Source of the DNA: Hyphomonadaceae bacterium
GTDB taxonomy: Bacteria > Pseudomonadota > Alphaproteobacteria > Rhizobiales > Hyphomicrobiaceae
Length of the DNA stretch: 64,000 nt
NCBI GenBank assembly: GCA_019747815.1
Contig: JAIEQJ010000035.1
Span: 124,001 to 188,000, forward strand
Direction of reading: 5' to 3'
The position numbers were made by a program, and so were the translations under genes. Positions 40,418 through 51,694 of this stretch are shown here, piece after piece (positions within the stretch are counted from its first letter, which is position 1; each line of letters begins with the position of its first letter). Below the pieces are notes generated by a model, which saw only the letters and a program-made list of their open reading frames with translations, was not told the origin of the DNA and searched no databases.

Positions 40418-42363
40418 GCTTGCCGATCCGCCATCTCAGGAAGGCCTCCAAGTGGCCGTGCTTCGAGGACGGTCAGCCGTCGACGCTGATGGCGGCGTTG
40501 GCGCGCAATGCCGTGCAGAGCGGCCGCCGGGTGGCGGTGCGCGAGCGCGACTTCGGCATCTGGCCGGAGTTCACGTGGCAGCGCTTCTATGAGGATGTTC
40601 TGGCCGCCGCGGCCGCTTTGGAGCAGCTCGGGCTGCTGCCCGGGCAGGCCATGACGGTCATCGGCGACAATCGCTACCGGCTGTATGTCGCCTCGGTCGC
40701 CGCGACGGCGTTGCGGGCGTTTCCGGCCCCCGTGTTTCCCGACGTGCCCCCCGAGGAGCTGGCCCACTATACGAAGTATGGAACGCCGACGGTTGCCGTC
40801 GCCGAGGACCAGGAGCAGGTCGACAAGCTGCTCGAGCTGCGTGAGCGCCTGGGGCGGCCGCAGCGCATCGTCTACGACGACCCGCGCGGGCTTGCAGCCT
40901 ACAAGGTCGAAGGCCTCATCTCGTTCGACACGCTGCTCGCCGACGGCCGCAAGCGGCTCATCGCCGAGCCCCAACTGGCTGGCGATCTCGTGCAGCGGAG
41001 CGGACCCGGCGACATCGCCGTGCTGCTCCACTCCTCCGGCACCACAGGCGCTCCCAAGGGCGTTCCGCTGACGCACGAGAACGTGCTGCAAGGCGTGCGC
41101 AACGCCGCCGAGGCCGGATACTTCGAGCCGCACGAGAACTGCTATGCCTACCTGCCCATGGCCTGGGTCGGCGATTTCATCTTCACGCTGACCGGCGCGC
41201 TCGCCCTGCGCTTTATCATCAACATTCCCGAGCGTCAGGAGACCGTGCTGCACGATCTGCGCGAGGTGACACCGACCATGTACCTGGCGGCACCGCGCGC
41301 CTGGGACAACATGCTGACGCGCGTCCAGGTGGCTATCGCCGATAGCACGCCGCTGAAGCGGCGCCTGTTCAACTACTTCATGCCCCGCGCGATCGAGATC
41401 GAGCGCCGCCGCATCGCCGGGGAGCCGGCGCGGGCAGGCGATCGCCTGCTGCGCCTGGTCGGCGAGATCGCCGTCTTTGGACCGCTGAAGGACTATCTCG
41501 GCCTCAGTCGCGCCGCACGCGCCTACACGGGCGGCGAGGCCATCGGCGAGGATACGTTCCTGTTCTTCCGCGCCCTTGGCGTGAACCTGCGCCAGTTCTA
41601 CGGCCAAACCGAGACGTCGGCGTTGACTGCGGCCCAGCTCGGCGATGACGTCAGGCTGCACACGGTCGGCAAGCCCTTACCCAACGTGGAGGTTCGCATC
41701 GACGATTCGGGTGAGATTCTCGTCCGCTCGCGGTCGGTCATCAAAGGCTACTACAACGACCCGGAGGCGTCGCGTAAGGCGCTCGCCGACGGCTGGCTGC
41801 ACACTGGCGATGCCGGCTACCTGGAGCCGGACGGGCACCTCGTCGTGCTGGGCCGCGTCTCGGAGGTCGTGCGTACCGAGGCCGGCGAGCGCTACATCCC
41901 CAACTACATCGAGAACCGCCTCAAGTTCTCGCCCTATGTGCGCAACGTGGCCATCCTCGGCGCCGGGCGCGAGACGCTCGCAGCCATCGTCTGCATCGAC
42001 TACGAGGCTGTCGGCCACTGGGCCGAGGCGCACGGCATCTCCTACACCTCCTATGCCGAGCTGTCGCAGCGCAGGGAAGTCTACGATCTCGTCGCCGGCG
42101 TTCTTCGGCATGTGAACGGCTTCCTGCAGCCGCCCCTGCGCGTGCGCCGCTTTGTCAACCTCCACAAGGACTTCGACCCGGACGATGGCGAGATCACGCG
42201 CACGCGCAAGATTCGCCGCAATGTGGTTGAGGAGCGCTACGCCGCCTTGATCGAGGCGCTCTACGGCGGCTCCTCCAGCGTCGATTTCGAAGCCACGATC
42301 ACCTACGAGAGCGGTCAGACCGGCCGCATTCGCCGCACGCTTTCCCTTCAAGATGTGGACTAG
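40414..42363 (+). CDS. AMP-binding long-chain acyl-CoA synthetase
   Basis: 649-residue ANL-family ligase. The P-loop is VLLHSSGTTGAPKGVPLTHE, with a family YTGGEAIGEDTFLFFRALGV segment. The A5 motif is QFYGQTETSAL, A7 is DGWLHTGDAGYLEPDGHLVV, and the C-terminal segment is EAGERYIPNYIENRLKFSPY (in place of the usual G-E-x-IxPxxIE). It activates the imported acid to its CoA ester; AtuH is the counterpart in the atu set. It sits inside the transporter operon between livG and livH. Confidence 0.9.
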   Translation: MSLPIRHLRKASKWPCFEDGQPSTLMAALARNAVQSGRRVAVRERDFGIWPEFTWQRFYEDVLAAAAALEQLGLLPGQAMTVIGDNRYRLYVASVAATALRAFPAPVFPDVPPEELAHYTKYGTPTVAVAEDQEQVDKLLELRERLGRPQRIVYDDPRGLAAYKVEGLISFDTLLADGRKRLIAEPQLAGDLVQRSGPGDIAVLLHSSGTTGAPKGVPLTHENVLQGVRNAAEAGYFEPHENCYAYLPMAWVGDFIFTLTGALALRFIINIPERQETVLHDLREVTPTMYLAAPRAWDNMLTRVQVAIADSTPLKRRLFNYFMPRAIEIERRRIAGEPARAGDRLLRLVGEIAVFGPLKDYLGLSRAARAYTGGEAIGEDTFLFFRALGVNLRQFYGQTETSALTAAQLGDDVRLHTVGKPLPNVEVRIDDSGEILVRSRSVIKGYYNDPEASRKALADGWLHTGDAGYLEPDGHLVVLGRVSEVVRTEAGERYIPNYIENRLKFSPYVRNVAILGAGRETLAAIVCIDYEAVGHWAEAHGISYTSYAELSQRREVYDLVAGVLRHVNGFLQPPLRVRRFVNLHKDFDPDDGEITRTRKIRRNVVEERYAALIEALYGGSSSVDFEATITYESGQTGRIRRTLSLQDVD

Positions 42364-42367
42364 CCCG

Positions 42368-43255
42368 ATGGACTTCATCCTGCTCTGCGAGCTCGCGATC
42401 AGCGGCGTCCTGGTAGGCCTCATGTACGGTCTGATCGCGCTTGGCATCGTGCTGATCTACAAGACGTCGGGCCTTGCCAACCTGGCTCAGGGCGCGCTGG
42501 CCATGGCAGGCGGCTACGCAACGGTCGCCTTCGCGACGCTGGCGGGACTGCCGATGTGGGCGGCCATCATCGCAGCCCTCGCCTTGATGTGGCTGGGCGG
42601 CATGCTGATCGAGCGCGTCATGCTGCGCCGCATGATCGGCCAGCCGGTCATCATGGTCATCATGCTCACGCTTGGTCTGGAGATCTTCCTGCGCGGCGTC
42701 GGGCCCGGCTTGTTCGGCTCGGCCGTCAAGCCCTTGGACCTTGGAATTCGGCAAGCCCCCATCATTATCGGCGATATCCTGATCAATCGCGCCTATCTCA
42801 TCGGCGGGGCCATCTCGGCGCTGCTGATCATCGCCACCATCGCGCTCTTCAACTCCCAGATCGGGGTGCGGATGCGCGCGGTCTCCGACGATCAGACGGC
42901 CTCCTGGTCGGTCGGCATTCGCGTGGAGCGCATGATTGCCATTGCCTGGGGGCTGGCTGCCGCCCTGGCGACGGCAGCCGGCATCCTCTGGGGCAGCGTG
43001 CAGGGCGTCGACTGGTCGCTGTCCCTGCTGCTGATGAAGGCCCTTGCCATCTCGATTCTCGGCGGCCTCGACAGCATCGCCGGCGTCCTGCTGGCAGCCG
43101 TCGTTGTCGGCGTTGCGGAAAGCCTGGCGACCGGCATTCTCGATCCGCTGGTCGGCGGGGGCACACGCGACATCGTGGCCTCGGTCATCATTCTGATGAC
43201 CCTGCTCGTGCGCCCCTACGGCCTGTTCGGGCGCGAACATATCGAGCGGGTGTGA
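42368..43255 (+). CDS. livH: HAAT-family ABC transporter permease (LivH-like)
   Basis: 295-residue permease with about eight membrane helices. The LivH signatures are VGLMYGLIALGIVLIYKTSG with LANLAQGALAMAGGY, and LSLLLMKALAISILGGLDSI near the cytoplasmic coupling loop. The ATG at 42368 is used; an ATG at 42353, overlapping the synthetase stop, is equally possible. It is followed by livM after 1 nt. Confidence 0.88.
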   Translation: MDFILLCELAISGVLVGLMYGLIALGIVLIYKTSGLANLAQGALAMAGGYATVAFATLAGLPMWAAIIAALALMWLGGMLIERVMLRRMIGQPVIMVIMLTLGLEIFLRGVGPGLFGSAVKPLDLGIRQAPIIIGDILINRAYLIGGAISALLIIATIALFNSQIGVRMRAVSDDQTASWSVGIRVERMIAIAWGLAAALATAAGILWGSVQGVDWSLSLLLMKALAISILGGLDSIAGVLLAAVVVGVAESLATGILDPLVGGGTRDIVASVIILMTLLVRPYGLFGREHIERV

Positions 43256-43256
43256 G

Positions 43257-44330
43257 ATGCTCTACCGTCAAGCCGGCATCCGACATCGCCGCTATGCCGC
43301 AGAGCGCCAGCTCTGGCCGCTCACCTTCGATCGCGTTCTGGTCGGCGGTGTCGTGCTGTTTCTCCTCGCCGCACCCTTCACGCTCGATCGGCTGTATCTC
43401 GGCAGCTATCTGCTGCCCTGGCTGCTGTGGTCGAGCGCGGCGCTCGGGCTCAATCTGCTGATGGGCGGGGCAGGCCAGATTCATCTCGGCTACGGCGCCG
43501 TCATGGCAATCGGCGCCTACACCTCGGTGCACCTCGTGCGCAGCGGCATACCCTTCGAGCTGGCCCTGGTCTTGGCCGGTATGACGAGCGCAGCCCTGGG
43601 CATTGTCTTCGGTGCTGCCGCGCTTCGCGTCAAAGGCCTCTATCTCGCCATGTCCACGCTGGCGATGCAGTACATCATCGATTTCACGATCAGCCATGTT
43701 CCGGGCATCAGCGGCGGCACGCAGGCCTCCCTCCAGGTGCCCCGCGTCACGCTGCTCGGCATGCCCGTAACGGGCGAGGTGACGCCCTACTATGTGGCGC
43801 TCGGCCTCTGCGCCGTCATCACCCTGTTCATGCTCAATGTCGGGCGCACGAGCTTCGGGCGCGCGCTGGCGGCGATCCGGGAGAAGGACTATGCCGCCGA
43901 GATCATCGGCGTCGGCACGTTCAAGTACAAGCTGCTGGCCTTCTGGGTCTCTTCGTTCATCGGCGGGGTCGTGGGCGCCGTGCTCGCCGTCTGCTACCTG
44001 CGCATCGTCACGCCCGACCAGTTCCACCTCGATCTTTCGATCCAGCTCGTCGCCATGGTGATCGTCGGTGGGCTCGGCAGCGTGCTCGGCTCGTTCTTCG
44101 GCGCGGCGCTGATCCTGTTCGCGCCCATCTTCTTCAACAACGCCATCGGCACGCTGGCCACCCAGTTCGGGCTTGGCATCTCGACGGACCTGCGCTCGCA
44201 CATCCCGCTGATGCTCTATGGCGCCCTGATCATCCTGTTCCTGCTGGTCGAGCCCCTGGGGCTCGCCAAAATATACGACAACGTGAGGAAATACTTCCTG
44301 GTCTGGCCCTTCCGCCATGTCCGGAAGTAG
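43257..44330 (+). CDS. livM: HAAT-family ABC transporter permease (LivM-like)
   Basis: 357-residue permease with about nine to ten helices. Family landmarks are LGLNLLMGGAGQIHLGYGAV, ALRVKGLYLAMSTLAMQYII and GRALAAIREKDYAAEIIGVG, then SIQLVAMVIVGGLGSVLGSF, the coupling region. It pairs with livH in the membrane. Confidence 0.9.
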   Translation: MLYRQAGIRHRRYAAERQLWPLTFDRVLVGGVVLFLLAAPFTLDRLYLGSYLLPWLLWSSAALGLNLLMGGAGQIHLGYGAVMAIGAYTSVHLVRSGIPFELALVLAGMTSAALGIVFGAAALRVKGLYLAMSTLAMQYIIDFTISHVPGISGGTQASLQVPRVTLLGMPVTGEVTPYYVALGLCAVITLFMLNVGRTSFGRALAAIREKDYAAEIIGVGTFKYKLLAFWVSSFIGGVVGAVLAVCYLRIVTPDQFHLDLSIQLVAMVIVGGLGSVLGSFFGAALILFAPIFFNNAIGTLATQFGLGISTDLRSHIPLMLYGALIILFLLVEPLGLAKIYDNVRKYFLVWPFRHVRK

Positions 44331-44388
44331 TTCGAAACCGACCTGGCTGGGCAGGATCGAGCCGGGCGCAACAACGAGGAAAAGCTCA

Positions 44389-45641
44389 ATGCAGATCGAT
44401 CGGCGCACGCTCCTGGCAGGTGGCTCGGCCCTGGTTCTCGGACAGCTCCCGCTGCCGGCCTTCGCCCAGGAAAAGCTCATAAAGTTCGGCGCCCCGCAGG
44501 ACTTCACCAAGGTCTATACATTCGTCACGGCCGAGTACAGCCAGGGCCAGCGCGACTACATCACGCTGTTCAACGAGCGCGGAGGCATCAACGGCTTCAA
44601 GGTTCATCTCGACGTGATCGATCACGGCAACGATCTGCCGCGCGCGATCGAGGCCTTCGAGCGCTACAAGCGCGAAGGCTACGTGCTGGTCGATCCTCTC
44701 TCCACTCCCATGGCCCGCGGTTTGGTCACGCGGGCGCTGGAGGACAAGATCAACATGGTGACGACGCTGTCCGGACGCAGCGATGCCGCCGACGGCACCG
44801 TCTTCCCCTACGTGATGCCGCTGTCGCCCAACTACTGGAGCCAGGCCGCGCTCATCATCGACTTCTTCCTGAAGCAGGACAAGAACCTGAAGGGCAAGAA
44901 GATCGTGCTTGTGCATATCGACACGCCGTTCGGGCGCGAGCCGATTCCGATCTTCCAGGCACTCTCCCAGAGGCTCGGCTACGAGTTCCAGACATTTCCC
45001 TACGCGCCTCCCGGCAATGATCAGTCGGCGATCTGGCCGCAGGTGCGCCGGGCGAGGCCCGACTGGGTGATCTTCTGGGGCGCCGGCGTGGGCCAGACGG
45101 TGGCCCTGAGCGAGGCCATTCGCAACGGCCTGCCGCTGGACCGCCTGTCCTCGAGCGTCTGGCTCTCCGAATCCGACATGGCCGTCGTCGGCAAGGATGC
45201 AACGAAGGGGGTCCTCAAGTTCGAGGCGGCCGCCGGTGGCCGTGAGCCCAAGGTCATCCAGGACATCCTCAAGGAGGTCGTCGCCAAGGGGAAGGGTGCG
45301 GGGCCCGAAGGCAAGGTCGGCACCAGCTACTACAATATCGGCGTGATGATGGGCGCCATCCAGATCGAGGGCCTGCGCAAGGCTTTCGAGAAGGCCCCCA
45401 ACGGCCCCTACACCGGGCCCTGGCTCAATGAGGGCCTCCGCTCCATTGCCAACTTCACGGCCGAAGGCCTGCTGCCGCCCATCACCACCACCAAGGAGGA
45501 CCATCAGGGCGGCGGCCGCGGCCGGATCGTGCGCTGGGATGGCGCCAAGTTCGTCCCGCAGTCGGATTGGGGCGCAGCCTACCAGGACGTGGTCTGGGGC
45601 GAGATCCGCAAGTACTCCGAGGAGTTCAAGAAGAGCGGCAA

Positions 45642-45645
<4 letters not shown>
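44389..45645 (+). CDS. livK: HAAT-family ABC transporter substrate-binding protein (LivK-like)
   Basis: 418-residue periplasmic binding protein. The N-terminus MQIDRRTLLAGGSALVLGQL looks like a Tat signal, with cleavage after AFA. The mature part has the type-1 periplasmic fold: LFNERGGINGFKVHLDVIDH, VLVDPLSTPMARGLVTRA, KIVLVHIDTPFGREPIPIFQ. The ATG at 44389 follows GAGGAAAAG. Ligand unknown; the operon predicts a branched carboxylic acid rather than an amino acid. Confidence 0.9.
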
Positions 45646-46445
<800 letters not shown>

Positions 46446-46673
46446 GGGCTGCTCGAGGCAGCAATGGGCCGTCTCCGCGCATGCAGCCGGCGGACAGGCC
46501 TGCGTCCATCACCGCAGAATTCGCAGGTGCGCTGCCGCGCAAATGAGCGCCGCTGACCGCTCTTCGAAGCCGCGTCGCGCAGCATCGGCGATCCGATAGC
46601 CACGTCACGCCGGCCGAGTGCGCACCCGACCTCGCCAACGCCGGTTGCGGCACCATTTGACCTCAACAGCTCT

Positions 46674-47201
46674 CTAGAGCGCGCGAAGCAAAGTCTTCAT
46701 CGCCTCTTGAACTTCGAAGCTGATCGCGACGTCGAACGGGGGATTGGTCTCGGCGGCGAAGTGGTCGACGACAGTCTGAAGGATGGCGCCCGGATTGACC
46801 TCTCCTGGTTGTCGTCGGCCGTAGCGGCGCTCGAGCCAGTCGGCGAGGATGGCTTGCTCTATCTGCTCGGCTTCGATCTCGGTTGTCTTGATGCGGGCGC
46901 GCAGAGCTTGCGTGGCAGCGGAAGGCGCTGGCGCAAACCCATCTTTCAAGCGCCGCCGAATGCGGCGCAACGGCAGGACGATGTCGCCCCGCCATGCGGC
47001 GACAGTGGCATCGATATCGCGCACGTCGGCCGGGCTGAGCGCGATGCCGCGCTCCGCAGCCGCAAACAGGGCGAACAGGAGCACGTTGCTGTCGACGCCC
47101 ACGCGATCCTGCAGCAGCAGGCATGCATCGGATACGCCGGCCTTGGCGTAAAATCCAAGTGCAAACGACCAATGGGGACCTTCCATGGGGTGGGTTGCCA
47201 T
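46674..47201 (-). CDS. TIGR02444 family protein (DUF2390)
   Basis: 175-residue soluble protein of unknown function. The diagnostic N-terminal block is PHWSFALGFYAKAGVSDACL then LLQDRVGVDSNVLLFALFAA, followed by VAAWRGDIVLPLRRIRRRLK. The ATG at 47201 follows AAGGG; a GTG at 47234 is also in frame. The C-terminal half is less conserved. It is the last gene of the minus-strand series, convergent with livF. Confidence 0.75.
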   Translation of the reverse strand: MATHPMEGPHWSFALGFYAKAGVSDACLLLQDRVGVDSNVLLFALFAAAERGIALSPADVRDIDATVAAWRGDIVLPLRRIRRRLKDGFAPAPSAATQALRARIKTTEIEAEQIEQAILADWLERRYGRRQPGEVNPGAILQTVVDHFAAETNPPFDVAISFEVQEAMKTLLRAL

Positions 47202-47280
47202 ATCTTCACACCCTTGACGTAGCCCTGCATTCACCGTTCAGCGCGATGCGCCTGGCCTATCGATCTCGGCAGCGGCGCCG

Positions 47281-47859
47281 TCAGGGGGCCTCACCCCAGC
47301 GGTGCACGAGGTCGCTTTCGATTCCGAACAGATCAAGGGCGCGGCCAACGCTGTGATTGACGATGGCATCGATGGATTGCGGGCGCGCGTAGAATGCTGG
47401 CACCGGCGGCATGACGATTGCGCCCATCTCGGTGACCTGCGCCATGTTGCGCAGATGCCCGAGGTGGAGCGGGGTTTCGCGCACCATGAGCACCAGGCGT
47501 CGGCGCTCCTTCAGCACAACATCGGCCGCCCGCGTGAGCAAGTTGGACGTCACGCCGCTGGCGACCTCGGAAAGGCTGCGGATCGAGCACGGCGCAACGA
47601 CCATGCCCATGGTCTGGTAGGAACCGCTTGAGATGGACGCTCCGATATCCTCAATGCGATGCACGACATCCGCAATGGCGTGAATGTCGGCCACCTTCAG
47701 CGACATTTCATGGGCGAGGGTGATCTGCGCCGCCTTCGTCATGACAAGATGCGTCTCAACGTCCGTCGGACGTAGAGCCTCCAGCACGCGGACGCCGTAG
47801 ATGATGCCGGATGCGCCGCTGATGCCGACGATCAGTCGTCTGGGGGGCTTGGAGCTCAT
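47281..47859 (-). CDS. ubiX: UbiX-type flavin prenyltransferase
   Basis: 192 residues. It makes prenylated FMN, the cofactor of UbiD decarboxylases, from FMN and dimethylallyl phosphate. Motifs are [75 protein letters not shown] and [17 protein letters not shown]. The ATG at 47859 matches the family start. It lies in the same minus-strand block as a UbiD gene at 52703-54103, so the pair probably serves this operon's decarboxylation rather than ubiquinone synthesis. Confidence 0.93.
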   Translation of the reverse strand: MSSKPPRRLIVGISGASGIIYGVRVLEALRPTDVETHLVMTKAAQITLAHEMSLKVADIHAIADVVHRIEDIGASISSGSYQTMGMVVAPCSIRSLSEVASGVTSNLLTRAADVVLKERRRLVLMVRETPLHLGHLRNMAQVTEMGAIVMPPVPAFYARPQSIDAIVNHSVGRALDLFGIESDLVHRWGEAP

Positions 47860-48000
47860 CACTTCACGACATTTGGTTTGTGCGCCGCCCTGCGTCACGG
47901 TGGAGAGGACGGGCGGCCGGATAGGGCCCGTGTCGGGGGCCGTCGTCCAGCCGGGAACACCTTGCCGCCAGGGGCGCGGTGGCCGGTTGCAACGATGGCA

Positions 48001-49488
48001 TCATTGGTCCATCGCATAGCACCACGGGCATGCTTCCTCATGCGTGCGGCCCAGCGGGTCCCAGTCCTGCAGCGTGGCCCAGACCTCTTCGCCCGCTGCC
48101 TGCGCCGCCGCGCGGATGCTGGCGAAGTCGACACCGGGAATGATGCCACCCTCCATGATCACCTTGCCGTCGACAATGACCGTGTCCACGTCATCGCCGA
48201 CGCCGCATTCGACCACGCTCTTGACTGGATCACGGACCGGGCCGTAGCGCAATGAGCCGCGCCCATCGAGATCGATGATGATGATGTCGGCCAGGGCGCC
48301 GGGCGACAGCCGTCCCAGATCGTCGCGGCCAACCGATTTGGCGCCGCCGAGCGTGGCCGCCTCGAAGACATCGCCCGATGTGGCGGCAAAGTATGTATGG
48401 CTCATGATCTTGCCGAGGTAGGAGGCCGTCCGCATGTTCATGATCATGTCGCGCGGGTAGGTGTCGGACCCGATGGACATGTTGACTCCGGCATCGGCGT
48501 ACTTCTGCCAGTTGTCCAGCACGCGGGCACGGCGCATGATGTTGATGGGGCAATGCGAGATTGTTGCGCCGGACTTGCCCATCAGCTCCAGGTCGCGCGC
48601 CACCGAGTAGTTCAGGTTGGGGTTATCGGCGACGAAGTTGCCGTGGCCGATGTTGAGCGTGGGGCGCAGCATGCCGATGCTGTCGAGCAGCTCGATCGGC
48701 GTCATCATGTGCTCTTTGACCACTTCGTAGAACTCGATGACGCTGTAGGCCGCATGCGTCGCCATGGGCAGCTTCAGCTCGTCTGCGGCCCTGACGGTCC
48801 GCCTGAGCACCTCGACGCTCGACGTCTCAACCTCGCGGGGCACTAGAATGCCTCTGATGCGCCCTCCGGCAGCACCGTCGTGTGCGGCGATCCATTGCAG
48901 CGCGACCTTGAGCCCTTCCTCTCCCAGCCGGTCGTTTCGAACGCGCTTCAGGCGGCCCTGCTCGTCGCCCACCCAGCGGCCGCAATCGTAGCCGGGCGCC
49001 AGGTAGGCCCGTGAGCCGAGCCGCTCGACTTCGGCCAGCAACGCGTCCTGGACGCGGAGTTGGCTGCCGTACTCGATGAAGGTGGTGACGCCGTTGCGGA
49101 TGAGCTCGGCCACCGTGAACAGGGCATTCAGTTGGAATGCAGCTTCGGACCCGGCATCGCCATGCTTGAGATACCGCGGATCGCCTTTGACGACCTTTCC
49201 CTCCTTCGGGACCGAGATCTCGAGGAACGGCTGGCCGTAGTACATGGGCCGGCCCGTGTCGGTGATCAGGCGGTGCGAGGCGCGGTGGCCGGAATGGACG
49301 TGCGTGTCTATGAAGCCGGGTGCGACGAGCTTGCCGGCCGTATCGATCGTACGATCGACCGGGCCCTCGAATTTGGCGCCGACATGCACGATGCGATTGC
49401 CCTCGAACACGATCTCGCCATCCCGGATAAGGCTATGCCGTCCGTTGGCATGACCCACAATCCAGCTTGCGGTGATCTTCGTGCGCAT
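48001..49488 (-). CDS. Metal-dependent amidohydrolase (ATZ/TRZ-type)
   Basis: 495-residue TIM-barrel hydrolase. Metal ligands: HxH in PGFIDTHVHSGHRASH, a His in KLPMATHAAYSVIEFYEVVK, a His in NIGHGNFVADNPNLNY, and the Asp in VNMSIGSDTYPRDM. The C-terminal beta-sandwich contains DDVDTVIVDGKVIMEGG. It ends with CPWCY. Relatives deaminate or hydrolyse N-heterocycles and guanidino compounds; the substrate is unknown. It is placed between ubiX and the TctABC genes. Confidence 0.88.
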   Translation of the reverse strand: MRTKITASWIVGHANGRHSLIRDGEIVFEGNRIVHVGAKFEGPVDRTIDTAGKLVAPGFIDTHVHSGHRASHRLITDTGRPMYYGQPFLEISVPKEGKVVKGDPRYLKHGDAGSEAAFQLNALFTVAELIRNGVTTFIEYGSQLRVQDALLAEVERLGSRAYLAPGYDCGRWVGDEQGRLKRVRNDRLGEEGLKVALQWIAAHDGAAGGRIRGILVPREVETSSVEVLRRTVRAADELKLPMATHAAYSVIEFYEVVKEHMMTPIELLDSIGMLRPTLNIGHGNFVADNPNLNYSVARDLELMGKSGATISHCPINIMRRARVLDNWQKYADAGVNMSIGSDTYPRDMIMNMRTASYLGKIMSHTYFAATSGDVFEAATLGGAKSVGRDDLGRLSPGALADIIIIDLDGRGSLRYGPVRDPVKSVVECGVGDDVDTVIVDGKVIMEGGIIPGVDFASIRAAAQAAGEEVWATLQDWDPLGRTHEEACPWCYAMDQ

Positions 49489-49615
49489 GGCTCGGTCCTA
49501 GGTTTGACTCACGGCGCGGTCACCGGCCGTCGGTGCAGCGCGCAAACACCGGCAATACGCCGTTGCGTGCTGGCGCCTGGGAGGAGGGCAATCGTGGAGG
49601 GTGCATTGACGATCA

Positions 49616-51121
49616 TCAGTCATCGACGAATACGGTCTCGCGCTTTCTTTTGATTGTGGGCAGCACGGCGACGATCAGAATTCCAGCCGCGATGGCCAGC
49701 AACGCCGCCGAGATAGGCTGCCTGAAGAACACGGTGTAGTCCCCGTGCGATATGAGAATGGCGCGGCGGAGGTTCTCCTCCATCAGCGGCCCCAGCACCC
49801 AACCCAACACCAAGGGTGCAGGCTCGAAGTCGTGCTTGGCCATCCAGTATCCGACGAGGCCGAACACGCCCGCCATCACCACGTCGAACGTGGAGTTGTT
49901 CACCGAGTAGATGCCGATGCAACAAAACAGAATGATGCAGGGAAACAGCGACCGGTAGGGGATCCTGAGCAACCTCACCCAGATCCCGATCATTGGAAGG
50001 TTGATGATGATCAGCATGAGATTGCCGATCCACATCGACGCAATCATCCCCCAGAACAGCTCCGGCTGCTTGGTTATGATTTGCGGCCCCGGCACGATGC
50101 CGTGCAGGGTCATCGCGCCCACCATCAGCGCCATGACGGCATTCGGCGGAATGCCCAGGGTCAGCAGCGGTATGAAGGATGTCTGCGCCGCCGCGTTGTT
50201 GGCGCTTTCGGGGGCAGCGACGCCGACGATGGTCCCGCGGCCGAAGTCCTCCGGGTGCTTGGAGATCTTCTTCTCCAGACCGTAGGCCGCGAACGACGCG
50301 ATGATCGCGCCGCCGCCTGGCAGGATTCCCAGGATCGAGCCCAGGATCGTGCCGCGTCCGATGGCCGGTGCGGAAGCCACCAGGTCCGCGCGCTTTGGCA
50401 TCAGACCGTCGATCTTTGTTTTCAGGATGTCGCGACTGGTGTTGTTTTCAAGGTTGCGGATGATTTCCGTGAACCCGAACAGCCCCATGGCAACCACCGA
50501 GAGATGAATGCCGTCCGCAAGGTCCGGAATATTGAATGTCATGCGTCCGACCCCCGTCTCGAGATCCTGACCGATCTGGGACATCAGGAGGCCGACAAGC
50601 ACCATGAGGATGGCCTTTGGGATCGAGCCCTTGGCAAGCACCACTGCGAAGATCAGGCCCACGACCATGAGCGAGAAGTACTCCGGCGGGCGGAACAGCA
50701 GCGCGATGCTTGTCAGCGGAGCGCCGAGTGCCGCGACCAGCAGCGTCGCAACACAGCCCGCGAAGAACGAGCCGATGGCCGCAATCGCAAGCGCCGGGCC
50801 TGCACGGCCCTGTTGTGCCATCTGATGGCCGTCGAGCGTCGTCACCACCGAGGTCGCCTCGCCTGGGATGTTGACGAGAATGGAGGTGGTGGAGCCACCG
50901 TACTGCGCGCCGTAGTAGATGCCGGCGAGCATGATCAGCGCGCCGATCGGCGGCAGGCCGAAGGTAATCGGAAGCAGCATGGCAATGGTCGCAACCGAGC
51001 CCACGCCCGGCAGAACGCCGACCAGCGTTCCCACGATAACCCCGATCAGGCACAGAAGGAGGTTCTGCAGACTGGCAGCGACCAGGAAACCCAGACTGAG
51101 ATTGGAGAAAAGATCAGCCAT
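49616..51121 (-). CDS. Tripartite tricarboxylate transporter, large permease TctA
   Basis: 501-residue membrane protein with about 12 helices. TctA signatures are GVIVGTLVGVLPGVGSVATI, then AGIYYGAQYGGSTTSILVNI, PGEATSVVTTLDGHQMAQQG, and the second repeat LGSILGILPGGGAIIASFAA. It runs with TctB and TctC as a secondary uptake system for carboxylates. Confidence 0.93.
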   Translation of the reverse strand: MADLFSNLSLGFLVAASLQNLLLCLIGVIVGTLVGVLPGVGSVATIAMLLPITFGLPPIGALIMLAGIYYGAQYGGSTTSILVNIPGEATSVVTTLDGHQMAQQGRAGPALAIAAIGSFFAGCVATLLVAALGAPLTSIALLFRPPEYFSLMVVGLIFAVVLAKGSIPKAILMVLVGLLMSQIGQDLETGVGRMTFNIPDLADGIHLSVVAMGLFGFTEIIRNLENNTSRDILKTKIDGLMPKRADLVASAPAIGRGTILGSILGILPGGGAIIASFAAYGLEKKISKHPEDFGRGTIVGVAAPESANNAAAQTSFIPLLTLGIPPNAVMALMVGAMTLHGIVPGPQIITKQPELFWGMIASMWIGNLMLIIINLPMIGIWVRLLRIPYRSLFPCIILFCCIGIYSVNNSTFDVVMAGVFGLVGYWMAKHDFEPAPLVLGWVLGPLMEENLRRAILISHGDYTVFFRQPISAALLAIAAGILIVAVLPTIKRKRETVFVDD

Positions 51122-51130
51122 CGTTGGAAT

Positions 51131-51619
51131 CTACTGCATGAACGCCGGCCAGAGCTGGAACTGCAATGACAGTCCGTAGAAGAACAGCAGGACTGCGCCG
51201 ATGGTGAAGAAGAAGGCTGTTAGGGTCGTTTCGAGCCACCGTGTCTCCTTTGAGGCGGCGGCGGCGATCATGAAGCAGGCGAAGGTTGTGATGAAAAGAC
51301 CGAGCGGGCGGATCATCGCCGCGAAGGCGAGGATGGATGCCATCACCACGATCGGGCCGCGCGCATGGAAGCGGCCGACGGCCGGGCCAGCCGCAATGAT
51401 GGACCAAAGCAACACGCCGCCCGCCAGCACCAGGAGGCAGACGGCGAAGACGCGTGGCGCAGTGCCCGGTCCGAACGAGAAACCTTGAATCCCCGGCAGG
51501 TCGCTCCCCGCCCAAAGCGAGAACAGGGCCAACCCGATCAGCGCCAGACAACCCCAGAAATCCTGCGGATTGCGAATTCTCAATCCGCCATGGGCTTTCG
51601 GATCGACCCCGTCCGTCAT
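51131..51619 (-). CDS. Tripartite tricarboxylate transporter, small permease TctB (DUF1468)
   Basis: 162-residue protein with four membrane helices, at about residues 20-38, 51-70, 83-116 and 130-152. Typical elements are FGPGTAPRVFAVCLLVLAGG and FAAMIRPLGLFITTFACFMI. The ATG at 51619 follows AGGAAG. It stops 9 nt before the TctA start. Confidence 0.88.
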   Translation of the reverse strand: MTDGVDPKAHGGLRIRNPQDFWGCLALIGLALFSLWAGSDLPGIQGFSFGPGTAPRVFAVCLLVLAGGVLLWSIIAAGPAVGRFHARGPIVVMASILAFAAMIRPLGLFITTFACFMIAAAASKETRWLETTLTAFFFTIGAVLLFFYGLSLQFQLWPAFMQ

Positions 51620-51694
51620 GCTGGCTTCCTGCAGTGAATGTTGTTGTCGGCTTTGCCGGCGCTGCAACTCAGGCGATCAGGCGTGGCCTGAGTA

